64,000 nucleotides of DNA from Campylobacter peloridis LMG 23910. Its GTDB lineage: Bacteria; Campylobacterota; Campylobacteria; Campylobacterales; Campylobacteraceae. Position numbers and translations under genes: made by a program. Every line of letters starts with the position of its first letter. The first letter of the stretch is position 1. The notes beneath the pieces are model-generated. The model had not been told where the DNA came from, did not search any database, and saw only the letters and a program-made list of their open reading frames with translations. The stretch spans positions 620,001-684,000 of the forward strand of contig NZ_CP007766.1 in assembly GCF_000816785.1 (NCBI RefSeq), given 5' to 3'. Shown one piece after another: positions 43,208 through 54,203 of the stretch.

Positions 43208-44638
43208 ATGATAGGTAAAGACTTTTTATATTCTATTCATAAAGATAAAAAAAGTATTTATTTGTTTTGTGAAAATAAAAGCATCATTGATTGTCAAAGT
43301 ATTTATGATGAACTTTATAAATTAGAAGCAACGACAGATTTTACTTTTGAAGAACTCCAAAACTATCAAGCTTATATCTTCCTAAACTCCACCCTCCTTA
43401 CAGGCTCAAGTGAACTTCCTAATAATCCTTTTTACTTTGGAGAATTAGATCAAGATAATGCTATAAAACAAGATACACCTAGTTATTATTTTTCTCCTAA
43501 AGATGAAGATAGTGGCAAAGGAAAACTTAGCATCTTTTATAAAAATGATGAACTTTGCTTGCTTAATTATTCTATTATAGAAAATTCTTTAAATATCAAA
43601 TTAGAATGTTTAAGCAAGCAAAGCTTAGAGTATAAAGACTTAATTTCAAACACTCTAAAAGAACAAAAAACCATACAAATAAATAAAAAACAAGCTATAG
43701 CTAAACTTCATGCCCTTTTAGAAAATCAAAACCTAGAATGTATCCATGGAGGTAAAGTCATACTTCAATCAAACAAAGGAAAAACTTTTAAAGATGGTGG
43801 TGTGCCTATTATGCTAGAAAGTGATTTACTTAATTCTAGCATAAGTGGCTGTCCTAATACTATAGGAAAAGTAAGCTATCCTTGCACCAAGGTAGTAGAT
43901 GTTAAAGGCTCTTTATCTCAAAAGAAAGTTAATAATGAATATGTAATCTTACAAGAACTCATCTTAGCTTGTGTCACAGATAAAGGCTTTCCTTTAAAAG
44001 TAAGCTTTGTACCTACTAAGTTTAAATTTGATCATAGTTTTAATCCTAAGGATGGTTTAGCCAAACAAAACAAAAACCAAACAAAGCTAAAAGAGTCTAT
44101 AATAAGACTTCATTATAAAAGTGATAGATTTCAAAAAGATAACCTACCTATCTATAACCTTTTAATTAATAATGAAAAAAAAGAACAAAATAAAGCTTTA
44201 AGTGAATTAAATATAGATCAAAAAGATTTAAAAGATATAGAAGATGTTAATATTCTTAATCAATTCAAACAAGACTTTAGTAAAGATTATGAATTTAAAG
44301 AATTAAATTTTAGTTTTGATACTAATTTAATCAAACTTTATTTTATTATCCCAAAAAATATTGCTAAAGTTTATAAAAGTGCTTATAAAGAATTTGAATA
44401 TAAAGATTTAGGAGCAGGGTATTTTACACAGCTACATGAGTATGATAAAATCATCAAAAATTCCCTAGAAGATAATAAAGAATTAAACGAATATCATTTT
44501 AGTTTTTTAGCTCCTGCTAAAATGCAAAATTTAAAATTTCAAATCGCAAATGGACTAGATGAGATCTTAGAAGATGAAGATAGAAAACAAGAGCTTTATG
44601 TTTGTAAATTTGTAGTAGTGAATGGGATTAAAATATGA
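43208..44638 (+). CDS. PAAR-like spike protein, 476 aa, lipase-type N-terminus (D)
   Basis: Same as the A copy apart from DKGFPL and PKDGLAKQN. The 62-residue lipase-type N-terminus and PAAR-like Cys/His core are intact. Starts 8 bp after the lipase and overlaps the giant gene. Confidence 0.75.
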   Translation: MIGKDFLYSIHKDKKSIYLFCENKSIIDCQSIYDELYKLEATTDFTFEELQNYQAYIFLNSTLLTGSSELPNNPFYFGELDQDNAIKQDTPSYYFSPKDEDSGKGKLSIFYKNDELCLLNYSIIENSLNIKLECLSKQSLEYKDLISNTLKEQKTIQINKKQAIAKLHALLENQNLECIHGGKVILQSNKGKTFKDGGVPIMLESDLLNSSISGCPNTIGKVSYPCTKVVDVKGSLSQKKVNNEYVILQELILACVTDKGFPLKVSFVPTKFKFDHSFNPKDGLAKQNKNQTKLKESIIRLHYKSDRFQKDNLPIYNLLINNEKKEQNKALSELNIDQKDLKDIEDVNILNQFKQDFSKDYEFKELNFSFDTNLIKLYFIIPKNIAKVYKSAYKEFEYKDLGAGYFTQLHEYDKIIKNSLEDNKELNEYHFSFLAPAKMQNLKFQIANGLDEILEDEDRKQELYVCKFVVVNGIKI

Positions 44639-47600
44639 AAATAAAAGATTTCACCTTAATTACATCAAATCATAATTTGGAAATTGAGTTAAAAAATCTT
44701 ACCGAAAATGCTAATAAAATTATTTTTATATGTGGTGATTTTGATGGATATAAAGAAGCTAAGAATTCTTTGTATAAGACACTACATACTATTGAAGATA
44801 AATTTAAAAGTAACAAGAAAAAAACTTTTAAAATCATACATTTAAATCAAGCTAATAAAGATGAAATCACAAAAGAACAAAAATTTAGCTCTGATAAAAA
44901 TTTATCTAGTATTAAAAAAATTATCTTTAATAATTTAAATTTTTTAAATAATGCAATCAATCAAAACAAAAATAAAACACTCAATAAAATTATTGATGAG
45001 AGCAATGAAAAAAATATTGAAAATTTTTTAAAAGGAATTCAAAAAGAATTAAATGCATTATTAAAAAATATCAAAGAATCTGATTATTTTGAGCAAGAGA
45101 TTAAACCAAAGATACAACTTACCCTAGATACACTTTTTAATACACTTTTAAAAAATATCACTCAATCTAATGATGATGAATATAAGCAAATTATTAGAGC
45201 TATAGCAAAATTTTTTATCAATATATTAGATTCTGTAACCAATCTTAAAAAACCTATCTCTTTAGTTAAAAAAAATCCTTATGTTTTTGTTGTAAATACA
45301 TTATTTGAAGTTTATAATTCTTCTTCTGACTATCAAGAGTATAAGGAACAAAAATATTATTATGATTTTGCTTATCCACTTTTAGAGCTTATTACTAGTA
45401 AGCTTTATCCTATTATCGCTTTGTGCAATGAAGAAATTTTATCTGATGTATTGATTATAGATGATAAAGTATTATTAGATTTTTCATCTTATTCTAATGC
45501 ACCTTCTATTAGTCTTTATAAAAATAGTTTTTATAAAGTTATTTTAGATGAAGAATTTCAAGGTATTTTTGATCATTTTTTAGAAAATAATCCAAAAATT
45601 AAAAATGAAAAGTTAGATAATACGCTTTTAATTAATTCTAGTTTAAAAAATTTTGATACAACATTAAAAAAAGCAATCAATTCAAATATCTCTGAACTTA
45701 ATCATTTCTTTTATGCAGAATATCCTGATTTAAATTCTTCTATACTAGTAGAAATGATACTAGATAAAAAAAATACTGATCAAATCAATACAACCAAAAT
45801 GGGTAAAAATTATTTGTTTATTACCAATCCACCACAGCTTAACAATGCAGCACTTTGTGAAGATTTGTATCAAAAAAAATTAGGAGCAATAATAAAAAAT
45901 CGCCCAAAAGCTCTTACAAAAAATGAAAAACTTGGATTAAAAGAGCAATTTCCTAGTAAAAGAGATTATGGTTCTTATTTTATAGAAAGAGATGTTAAAA
46001 AGGAAGATGATTTTGTATTGCAACTTTGTCCTTTTGTGAAACTTGATGGACAGATTTATCAAAAATATAAAAGGTATTTTAATTTTTATAATCAAACATA
46101 TTCTCGGTTATTGTTTGATTTATTAGAGAGTACAAAACAATCAGTTGAGCAAGATTTTGCTTATATTGATAGCTTTTTTAAATTACCCAAAGAACTGGAA
46201 GAAATTAGCGAAAAAGAAAAAGAAAAAGTAAAAGAATATATCGGGCTTTTTAATAATTATTTAGATAATATCAATTCTGATTATGATCAAATGCAATTTT
46301 TTCTTGAGTTAGATCCATCAATATCCAAAACATATGAAAATGTAGATTTTAAGAAATACTCACCTTTAACGGTTGTTTTATTGACTTTGACTTTGTATGT
46401 TTTACAAAAAGACTTAGCTTCTACACAAGAATATTCTCTTGGTGTTAAAAATATTGTAATTCCAAATTTAGATTATGGTGATAAAGAAATTACACTTAAT
46501 TATCAAAAGATTAAAATACCAAATTATTTTAATGAGTATATTTCATTTATCCCTGATGATATTTATTTTTATGATAATGATAAAAAAATTTACATCTTTT
46601 TATCTAAAGAATTAAATAAAAACAAAAAAGAAGATGAAGTTATCTATTTAGATGAATTAGCTAAAGCTATGTTTGAAAATGATTTTGAAGAAGATGATCA
46701 AACTTATGTGAATTTTTTAAAAACCTTAAACGAAAGCTTTGATGAGGAAATTGAATTTAAAGAAAATACACAAACAGATAAAACTCTTCCTTTGAAAAAA
46801 GATTTAGATAAAAGCATTCAAGAAATTATGCTTGATAATGAACTTGCAAAATTATCCATAGATATCACTTTTTTTAATATCATTAAGCAACTTTTTCCTT
46901 TTGCAGAATTTTTTATGAGCCAGCCTGATTTTTTTAAAAAAATGATTTTATTTTTTATAAATTCAAGCTTTGATAAAAAGCATTATGGCAATAAATTATT
47001 TTCTAGTTTTAAAGCGCATTTTTTTAAAGAACTAGGGATATTTTATGCACTTAATCCTAAAGGGCATTTTATAAAAATTAATCCAAAAAGTAAAAAGCCA
47101 CTCAATAAGCTTTTTTTATATCAAATAGGAACAAATTATTATTATTTTAATCAATTAGAATGTGCAAGCGAGTTGAAAAAGTCAAAGAGTTTTTCAAGAT
47201 TGGATAAAGCTAAGCAAATTCATTTGATATCAAAAGTAAAAAAACAATTAGCTATTGATTTTTCTATTAAAGTAAGTAAAAATTTAAGTGTAGATGTGTT
47301 AAAAAATTTAGCAGGATCTTTTATCGATACACTTTTGCCTACAAATTATGAAAGGTTAAAAATTTTATATGAAAAACTAATGTATGAAAAATTTACTTAC
47401 AATTATGATTTTCCTTTAGCTGTAAAAAAAGAAGAATACTTAACCTATCCTTTATTGATAAATTCTAGATTTATGAGTTTTGATTTATCTGAGTTTATTT
47501 TTGGTTCTTTATTATGCACAGGTGGGCTTAATTATTATCCTAGTATTGCTTGTGCTACGACTTCAAGCAAAGCTAGGGAATTTGCCTTAAAAAGACTTTT

Positions 47601-48117
47601 ATCTTATATTATTTTAGATGAGAAAAGAAGTGCTTTTAAGGAAGATAAAATCAATGAGGGCAAATACATCTTAAATGATAAGGAATTTTTTGAAGAAAAC
47701 AATATAGAACTTAGAAATTGTAATATATGTAAGCTAGAGCATTTTCAAAGAAAAGAAGAGTATAAAACACAACACCCAGTGATAAAACAACACCCTATCT
47801 TAGCTTATAATGATGCTATACAAATTTTATATGAATATGCAAATGGTATTTATAGCACTACTCAAGATGAAAAGGGTAAGTTCATAGAAGATAGGCAAAA
47901 AGCAAGAAGATTGATGGAAAATTTAGAAGCCATAGGACAACATAATTTAGAAGTGATGTATAAGGGGATAGGGGATAAGAAGATAAAAAATGAAATTAAG
48001 ATGAAAGAAGATGATGAAGAAAGCGATGATACTAATAAAGCCCAAGATTATTCTAATCAATTCATAGGCAGATTAGCCACTACTATAATCATGGAAGATG
48101 GTTTATATATAGGATGA
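44635..48117 (+). CDS. Giant module protein, 1160 aa (D)
   Basis: Unknown family. Combines LNNAINQ (as B) with NSDYDQMQ and NICKLEH (as C). Variable end: IGDKKIKNEIKMKEDDEESD, then DTNKAQDYSNQFIGRL, then the invariant C-terminus. Confidence 0.7.
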   Translation: MKIKDFTLITSNHNLEIELKNLTENANKIIFICGDFDGYKEAKNSLYKTLHTIEDKFKSNKKKTFKIIHLNQANKDEITKEQKFSSDKNLSSIKKIIFNNLNFLNNAINQNKNKTLNKIIDESNEKNIENFLKGIQKELNALLKNIKESDYFEQEIKPKIQLTLDTLFNTLLKNITQSNDDEYKQIIRAIAKFFINILDSVTNLKKPISLVKKNPYVFVVNTLFEVYNSSSDYQEYKEQKYYYDFAYPLLELITSKLYPIIALCNEEILSDVLIIDDKVLLDFSSYSNAPSISLYKNSFYKVILDEEFQGIFDHFLENNPKIKNEKLDNTLLINSSLKNFDTTLKKAINSNISELNHFFYAEYPDLNSSILVEMILDKKNTDQINTTKMGKNYLFITNPPQLNNAALCEDLYQKKLGAIIKNRPKALTKNEKLGLKEQFPSKRDYGSYFIERDVKKEDDFVLQLCPFVKLDGQIYQKYKRYFNFYNQTYSRLLFDLLESTKQSVEQDFAYIDSFFKLPKELEEISEKEKEKVKEYIGLFNNYLDNINSDYDQMQFFLELDPSISKTYENVDFKKYSPLTVVLLTLTLYVLQKDLASTQEYSLGVKNIVIPNLDYGDKEITLNYQKIKIPNYFNEYISFIPDDIYFYDNDKKIYIFLSKELNKNKKEDEVIYLDELAKAMFENDFEEDDQTYVNFLKTLNESFDEEIEFKENTQTDKTLPLKKDLDKSIQEIMLDNELAKLSIDITFFNIIKQLFPFAEFFMSQPDFFKKMILFFINSSFDKKHYGNKLFSSFKAHFFKELGIFYALNPKGHFIKINPKSKKPLNKLFLYQIGTNYYYFNQLECASELKKSKSFSRLDKAKQIHLISKVKKQLAIDFSIKVSKNLSVDVLKNLAGSFIDTLLPTNYERLKILYEKLMYEKFTYNYDFPLAVKKEEYLTYPLLINSRFMSFDLSEFIFGSLLCTGGLNYYPSIACATTSSKAREFALKRLLSYIILDEKRSAFKEDKINEGKYILNDKEFFEENNIELRNCNICKLEHFQRKEEYKTQHPVIKQHPILAYNDAIQILYEYANGIYSTTQDEKGKFIEDRQKARRLMENLEAIGQHNLEVMYKGIGDKKIKNEIKMKEDDEESDDTNKAQDYSNQFIGRLATTIIMEDGLYIG

Positions 48118-48127
48118 AAGGATAAAA

Positions 48128-49429
48128 ATGAATGGTAATAAAGATATTTACGAGATTTATACGCCTAATGGACTTATATTAGAAGTTGATAAAAATACAA
48201 ATCAAATTATATTTGATAAAAGAGAAGATGGGCGTGAAGTAGGCAAATACACCCAAGAATATTCTAAAGCCCTTTTTGAAGCACACAATATCAAACAAAA
48301 CTCCCCATACAAAGACTATCAACCTAGATATTTAGATCCTGAATTTCATACAGGAGAGAGATCTACTTTACTTGAATTTAAAGATTGGCAAAGTATTTAT
48401 TTAAAAGATCCTATTAAAGGAGCTATAGCTCCTTGGACTAAAGCAGAAAAAGCTTATTATAACTCACTAAAAACTAAAAAAGAAAGATATAAATATTTAG
48501 TCATTAGAAGTGGTATAAGAAGTGTTGTTATAGATATACCTTATGAAGCTATAGGAGCTGTAGATGAAAAAGGAAATGTAGATCCTAAATATGAAAAATT
48601 ATATAGAATAGTAGATGATAATAAACATAATCTAAGATCAAGTTTATTTCATAATGAATGGGGTATGGCAGCAGGAATATTGGGTGATTATAAATACCTA
48701 GCTAATGATATGTCCCAAAATGGTTTTAATGCAAGATTTATACAAGCTACTATACTTTATATACAATTAAGTGGAGGAAGTAGTATATTAGATAAACCTA
48801 ATTTATTAGGTGCTATTTATGGTTATGCTGATATTGCTGTAGGAAGTGGTTTAGTAGGAGTGCATAAAAATCCTTTAAGAGAACAAGAAATTAAAACCTT
48901 AGCTAAGATTTTAAAACCTGATGAATTTGGTATGCTTCCTTTTATAGATGAAATTATGGGAGTAGATTGGGTGATTGATTATAATAAATATAGAATTTCT
49001 CGCGATGAATTTGGAAGTATGTATAGAGCCTTAAGAAGTGATATAGTTGAGGGTAAGATAAAAGATCCAAGGGATGTAGATTCTACTTATGAAAGCAGAA
49101 GAGAATTTGATCGCCATAGGGGAGGGTATTATAATGGCATGGTAAATGCCTATGGTTATGATATTCCAAATGATCGGAGTGAAGAAAGTGCACAATTAAG
49201 AATAGATTCTATGATTTTAACTGCCAAACTAGCAGCCCTAACTCCTCCTCAAGGCTATCCTAATGCACCTTATTATTTTACCCCTGAAAATCTAGAATGG
49301 TATTATAAAAAACACAAATTAGATGCTAAACTTGATCCAAGAATTCCTGCCATATATAGATATAATTTTCCAGAGTATTTAAGAGCTAAAATACTAGCTT
49401 ATGCTAAAGAGCATAATATAAAAGAGTAA
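48128..49429 (+). CDS. Module protein of the ~430-aa family, 433 aa (D)
   Basis: Head MNGNKDIYEIYTPNG as in A; EAHNIKQNSPYKDY as in the second B copy; its own DPEFHTGERSTLLEF and KKHKLDAKLDPRIP changes; variable region YNKYRISRDEFGSMYRAL and GGYYNGMVNAYGYDIPND. Another mosaic member, unknown function. Confidence 0.65.
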   Translation: MNGNKDIYEIYTPNGLILEVDKNTNQIIFDKREDGREVGKYTQEYSKALFEAHNIKQNSPYKDYQPRYLDPEFHTGERSTLLEFKDWQSIYLKDPIKGAIAPWTKAEKAYYNSLKTKKERYKYLVIRSGIRSVVIDIPYEAIGAVDEKGNVDPKYEKLYRIVDDNKHNLRSSLFHNEWGMAAGILGDYKYLANDMSQNGFNARFIQATILYIQLSGGSSILDKPNLLGAIYGYADIAVGSGLVGVHKNPLREQEIKTLAKILKPDEFGMLPFIDEIMGVDWVIDYNKYRISRDEFGSMYRALRSDIVEGKIKDPRDVDSTYESRREFDRHRGGYYNGMVNAYGYDIPNDRSEESAQLRIDSMILTAKLAALTPPQGYPNAPYYFTPENLEWYYKKHKLDAKLDPRIPAIYRYNFPEYLRAKILAYAKEHNIKE

Positions 49430-49431
49430 AA

Positions 49432-49497
49432 ATAATGAATTTCATAACTAGACTAACTATGACTATAATAATGGAAGATGGTTTATGTATGGGTTAA
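49432..49497 (+). pseudogene. Scar: diverged 3' end of a giant gene (D/E junction)
   Basis: Encodes FITRLTMTIIMEDGLCMG and stop, related to but distinct from the other giant-gene ends. It suggests a further giant-gene variant once existed here. Confidence 0.65.
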
Positions 49498-49516
49498 ATT
49501 AAAGAAAGGATAAACA

Positions 49517-50338
49517 ATGCAAAAAATACTTCAAATTGATTTAGAAAAAAGAAAAGCCTTAGAGAATTTAAAAAATTTAAGCTTATTGGGTTTTGGTGGA
49601 GTTATGTTATTTAATCTAAATAAAGATGATTTGATTAAAGATAATGATATTTTTTCTATGCATAATATGAATCATTTTTTACAACTTAGTTTAGATCAAT
49701 TTTACATACCTAATGCTTTTTTAAATATTTTAGAATTTTTACATATTAAAAAACATATTGATATAAAAGAATCTTTTCATATCAATATCTTAATCAATAG
49801 TGATACACTTTATAAAAATCCTTTATTACAATATAATATAAATAGAACAATTTCTAAAGATGATAATATCATTTATGCTTTAAAAAATACTTCTAGTATA
49901 AATCAAGCTTTTAAAAACTTAAAAGAATTACAAGAAGTATTATTAAAAGAAAATATATTTTTAAATTTTATAGACTTAAATAGTAAAGAAAGTCTTTTAA
50001 GTTTTTACAATCAAATATTAAGTAATCATCATCTTAAAGATTATTTTTATATAAAAAATAATCAATTTTTTATTAAAGAAGATATAAAAAATAAAATTGT
50101 ATTTCACAATATCAATTCTTCTTCTATTATAAGTAATTATCTTAGCTTGTTAAATGATTTTAATACTTTAAGTAAGATAGAACTTATAAATATATTAGAA
50201 AGTTTAAGTTTATATAATCTCTCAACTTTAATGCAAGATATACAAAAAAGAAACTTAAAACTAGAATATAACTTAAAAAGCTTTGATAAAGATAATATCT
50301 TTTTATCTAATATGATTATGAATGTGAGATTGAAGTAA
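49517..50338 (+). CDS. 273-aa module protein (E)
   Basis: Like the D copy, with LKELQEVLL in place of LKQLQEVLL. From base 49766 it matches the truncated A copy. Unknown function. AAAGAAAGGATAAAC precedes the ATG. Confidence 0.7.
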   Translation: MQKILQIDLEKRKALENLKNLSLLGFGGVMLFNLNKDDLIKDNDIFSMHNMNHFLQLSLDQFYIPNAFLNILEFLHIKKHIDIKESFHINILINSDTLYKNPLLQYNINRTISKDDNIIYALKNTSSINQAFKNLKELQEVLLKENIFLNFIDLNSKESLLSFYNQILSNHHLKDYFYIKNNQFFIKEDIKNKIVFHNINSSSIISNYLSLLNDFNTLSKIELINILESLSLYNLSTLMQDIQKRNLKLEYNLKSFDKDNIFLSNMIMNVRLK

Positions 50339-50341
50339 GTA

Positions 50342-50359
50342 AATGGTAGATTTAGCAGG
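50342..50359. other. tRNA-3'-end-like motif in the module spacer (E)
   Basis: Identical to 5770-5787 and 39551-39568. Confidence 0.4.
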
Positions 50360-50414
50360 TGTGATTTGTTAATCACAGCAAAGTATTTTTTGCTTATATG
50401 CTATATTTTATTGT

Positions 50415-50420
50415 TATAAT
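50415..50420 (+). promoter_or_regulatory. Predicted -10 box ahead of the immunity region (E)
   Basis: TATAAT as in modules A and D; followed by the lipoprotein-tail scar and stub 1. Confidence 0.4.
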
Positions 50421-50460
50421 TTATAAAAAGTGATGAAAAATATACAGGACAAAGTTACTG

Positions 50461-50616
50461 ATGAACCCTAAAGAACTTATTTCTCAAATCAAAGACTATG
50501 CTGATATAGCAGATGCTAGTTATGCTATGCTTGATTTAATCGATGAGAATGATGAAAAAGGTTTTAATAGTATGTTAAATATAAAAACTAAATTTTACTT
50601 ATACCAAGGTATTTGA
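50461..50616 (+). pseudogene. Effector N-terminal stub 1 (E)
   Basis: Same 51-codon stub as at 5889 and 39670. Confidence 0.65.
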
Positions 50617-50644
50617 AATAATATACTTTAAAAAGGAGTATCAA

Positions 50645-51273
50645 ATGAAAATCACAATGATAATTCTAAGCTTATTTTCTTTAGTATCTTTAAGTGCATG
50701 TGCTTTTAAAGAAAATAAAGCAAGTGAATTAGAAACTCTTGCAAGTAATTATGGTGGAATTTATATCTTTGATAAAAAAATAAGAGAAGAGATATTGGAA
50801 AATGAAAGAAAGAAAGGAGAGGCAATGAAAAAAATGTCTTTAGGGGATGATTTTTGGGATCAATTAAAAATCATAGAAAAAAATTCCCTCAAGTCCTTTC
50901 TAATGGTTGTAAATATTATCGTAATGATTATAATTATAAAATAGGAGAATCAAACTTCAACTTCAAAGATAAACCCGAATTTGCATACTATGAAGATCAA
51001 TTTAAAGCATATATGGGTGAAGAAAACTATAAAAAATTAAGACCTTATTTAGGTATGACAACTTATTATGTGTGTGAGGGTAAAAAATATCCTGTTGTTT
51101 TTGCTACTATGATAGATTATAAAGTAAAAAGCTATGGATTGTTTGGAGATGAAGGAAGAGGATTTAGCTTTTCTAGTATTAGTCGTAAAAGTGCAGGAGG
51201 AGGATCTTTTCATTATTTTACTAATGGTAAATTTGTAAAAAGTGATGAAAAATATACAGGACAAAGTTACTGA
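50645..51273 (+). pseudogene. Immunity-like lipoprotein, frame-shifted OFF copy (E)
   Basis: Same as the A copy, including the A7 tract (50877-50883) that breaks the frame. The shared OFF state in A and E means the shift predates their duplication or was copied between them. Confidence 0.7.
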
Positions 51274-51395
51274 TGAACCCTAAAGAATTTATCTCTCAAA
51301 TCAAAGACTATGCTAATATAGCAGATGCTAGTTATGCTATGTTGGAATATGTTACTTTTAATGTTCTTGGTATTTATGGCTGGAATGGTTCCTAG
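51273..51395 (+). pseudogene. Effector N-terminal stub 2 (E)
   Basis: Same as the stub at 6701, overlapping the lipoprotein stop codon. Confidence 0.65.
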
Positions 51396-51459
51396 TGTAA
51401 TTATATTTTGATTTTTAAAAAGTAGGATAATTTTATTAAAAATATAAAAAGGAAAATAA

Positions 51460-51923
51460 ATGGGTTTATTAAAAAAAATATACATTGCTTGGGGGATGTT
51501 TTGGGGAATTATTTTTTTGTTTAGTTCTTTATATGCTTATTTTAGTGATATAGAATTTTTGGTGATATGTTAAAGATTGCATTTTTTATATATTCTTATC
51601 CATTGTTACCTTACATATCATATTTAACACTACAAGAAACTATTAAATCCAAAAATATTTTTCTTTATTTTTCTTTATTTTTCTTTATTTTTCTTTATTT
51701 TTCTTTATTTTTCTTTATTTTTCTTTATTTTTCTTTATTTTTCTTTATCTCGGGGGGATTTTTTAATTATGTAATAATATTAGGTATTTATACAATATTA
51801 TTTTTAATAATATCTATTAAATTTAGAAAAGAACTTTCTTATTATTTTTCTTTATTATTTTGTATTTTTTTATACATTTTTTTATATCTTTTTATTTTCT
51901 ATATGGATTTAAAAAATGAGTAA
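51460..51923 (+). pseudogene. Immunity-like membrane protein with 9-copy repeat, split frame (E)
   Basis: Same as the A gene at 6888-7351: a 37-residue first frame, overlap at ATGTTAA, then 118 residues containing nine ATTTTTCTTT copies (51657-51746). Confidence 0.6.
51657..51746. repeat. 10-bp tandem repeat, 9 copies (E)
   Basis: ATTTTTCTTT nine times, equal to module A and one more than module D. Confidence 0.95.
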
Positions 51924-51969
51924 TAAAGCTCAAATTAACAATCTCAAAAATTATGCTAAACTTGTATAG
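51916..51969 (+). pseudogene. Effector N-terminal stub 3 (E)
   Basis: Same 17-codon stub as in A and D. Confidence 0.55.
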
Positions 51970-52025
51970 ATTGGTTTTTTTGATTTTTTAATAATAATTT
52001 AAATTTCAACAAAAAAGGAAGTAGT

Positions 52026-52538
52026 GTGATAATACTAAAAAATCTATATATTATTTGGATTATAATTTGGGGATTTGGGGCTATTTTAGGTTATTATATG
52101 GGATATGATGCAACTTTTACTAAAATATTCTTTTTTCTTGTTATACTTTATCTTTTTCCATTGTTGCCTTATTTGCATTATTTAATTTTTGAAAAAGCAA
52201 AGAACAAAAATATATTCATTTCTATTTGTTATTATCTACTATTATTTGTTATTACCGCTTATTATTTTACTTTAATATATTCATGTGGAGCAAATTTTTT
52301 AACATTTTTTATAATGATTACTTTATATATGATTATTTGTAGTGCTATAATTTTATGGAAATTTAAAATAAATTTAAGATTATATTTTTACATAATTTTA
52401 TGTATTTTTACTTATCTCTATATAGTTTTACATGTTTTTATAGTATGTTATGAAATAGAATGGGCAGATATACTGTTAGATAAAGATATAAGGATATATA
52501 TTTACGGAGAAATAATTAATTTGCTTACGGAGCAATAA
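52026..52538 (+). CDS. Immunity-like multi-pass membrane protein, 170 aa (E)
   Basis: Same as the A protein at 7454-7966; GTG start, four or five membrane segments, directly upstream of stub 4. Confidence 0.7.
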   Translation: MIILKNLYIIWIIIWGFGAILGYYMGYDATFTKIFFFLVILYLFPLLPYLHYLIFEKAKNKNIFISICYYLLLFVITAYYFTLIYSCGANFLTFFIMITLYMIICSAIILWKFKINLRLYFYIILCIFTYLYIVLHVFIVCYEIEWADILLDKDIRIYIYGEIINLLTEQ

Positions 52539-52580
52539 TTTGTTTTATAATAAATCTTATTTTTATAGGGGAATAAATTA

Positions 52581-53006
52581 ATGAAAACTCAAATCAATAA
52601 TTTAAAAGATTATGCAGAACTTGCATGGGCTAGTTATTTTTATTTTGATTTAAAAGGTTGCATATTACAAGAAAATGAAACTATCGTTACTTTAAATGAG
52701 CTTGTAAGTTTAAGTTATAACGGAAACATAGCTGGAAGAAAAGAAAAGGTCGGACAAGAATATAGTTTTATTGGCAAAGGTGAATTAAATGGAGAATTTG
52801 GAGAATTACAAGCTAGGAATTTCTCTCAAAGATATGAGGTTCAATTTCATCAGCCTAACACTTTAAGTGGTTTTAGTGCTACTTTGTTTGGAGAAAAAAG
52901 AAAACAAATTGATAGTAAAACTAAAGAAAAAATCTATACAAGTGAATATGGCTATATCAATTATATTTTAGCCATTAGAGGAATAGAGCCTAAGGAAGTC
53001 AAATAA
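52581..53006 (+). pseudogene. Lipase effector N-terminal stub 4 (E)
   Basis: Same as the A stub at 8009-8434, the cut-off start of the MKTQ-type lipase that is intact in module D. Confidence 0.75.
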
Positions 53007-53513
53007 TGAAAAAGTTTCTTGCACCTAAAAAGATTATCTTAGTATTTATTACATTATTTGGAATTTATCTACTTGGAATCCCGCTTTATTATACTCCTTA
53101 TGAATTACAATCAAGTTATTGGAAGTTTAAGAAAATATGTGAGTTAGATATTACACCGCCTTCTAAAAAAAAGAACAGAGAAAGCATTAAAATTATTTGG
53201 AGTTAATCCTAGTGATTTACAAAATAATTTAAAACTTGAGAATAATAATTATATTGCACGATTTAGATATGATACTGAGAGAATAAAAGCTCAGTTAAAT
53301 ATTAAAATGGATTTGGAAAAAAATATAATAGAAATCAATGAATCAGGCTCAATTTGGTATGATTGGAGACCTATGATATTAGGCAATGAAGGCAATATGG
53401 ATTTTAGAGTTATGTGGAATAATTATATTACCTGTGGTAATATCTATATTAAAGAGATGCCAGAATGTTTTAAAGATAATAAGTTTATCTGTAATTTTAA
53501 GGAGGCAAAATGA
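53006..53513 (+). pseudogene. Immunity-like single-pass membrane protein, frame-shifted (E)
   Basis: Same as 8434-8941, with the same A8 tract breaking the frame after PPSKKK. The coding character of the downstream frame is well kept. Confidence 0.65.
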
Positions 53514-53947
53514 CAAATAAAGAGATAGTTGAAAAACTACGAGATAACGCTGAGTTAGCATGGGCTAGCTATGGATATTTTCACTATTTTTTAGAACAGC
53601 AAAGTAAATCTCACTTTCTTGTAATGCAAGATAGGCAAGGCAATGAAATTAGAGACGCTGACAATAAACCTAAAATTCAAGAAATTTACATTACGGATAT
53701 TTTGAATACAAACTATAAAAATCATAGAGTTGTTGAATTTGTTCAGTTAGATAAAGAACAAAAAGAAATTACTATCAGCAAGCTCGATGGCGACTTCTCC
53801 CCACTCCAAGCCAAACAATTCTTAGATAGATATGATTTATTAATCCATCAAACAAATACAGAGTCAAGCTTTTCTGCTGCTTTGTTCTATGATACATACA
53901 AAGATGGTTTCGTGGTGTGGTTTAGGGAAACAGAATGCGGATTCTAA
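53510..53947 (+). pseudogene. Lipase effector N-terminal stub 5 (E)
   Basis: Same as 8938-9375, ending after FVVWFRETE. Confidence 0.75.
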
Positions 53948-54189
53948 AAATACTTTATATTTGTTGGATTATATTATGTGTTGTAGGTTGGTTTATATCT
54001 CCTATTGTTGGACATAATCCAAATAGGGTTGAGGAGTTTTTTATAATGCTTGGTTGGATAGTCTTTCCACTAATGATAGCCAATCTATGGCTTTTTGGAA
54101 TAACAAGAATTAAAAAATATTTAAGGAATTTTTTAATATTGTTTTTATATTACCCTTTGGCATTTGCTCTGTTTTTGGTGCTAAATTAA
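53935..54189 (+). CDS. Immunity-like small membrane protein, 84 aa (E)
   Basis: Same as 9363-9617. Candidate immunity protein of the lipase that starts 14 bp downstream. Confidence 0.65.
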   Translation: MRILKILYICWIILCVVGWFISPIVGHNPNRVEEFFIMLGWIVFPLMIANLWLFGITRIKKYLRNFLILFLYYPLAFALFLVLN

Positions 54190-54203
54190 CTTTAGGAGAC
54201 TAA

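Larger units (their letters stand above)
38726..49516 (+). repeat. Module D of the tandem array
   Basis: Fourth unit. It has the simplest lipase-type variable region and the intact or ON versions of genes that are stubs or OFF in A and E (lipoprotein, MKTQ-type lipase), so it probably represents an earlier state of the A/E variable region. Confidence 0.85.
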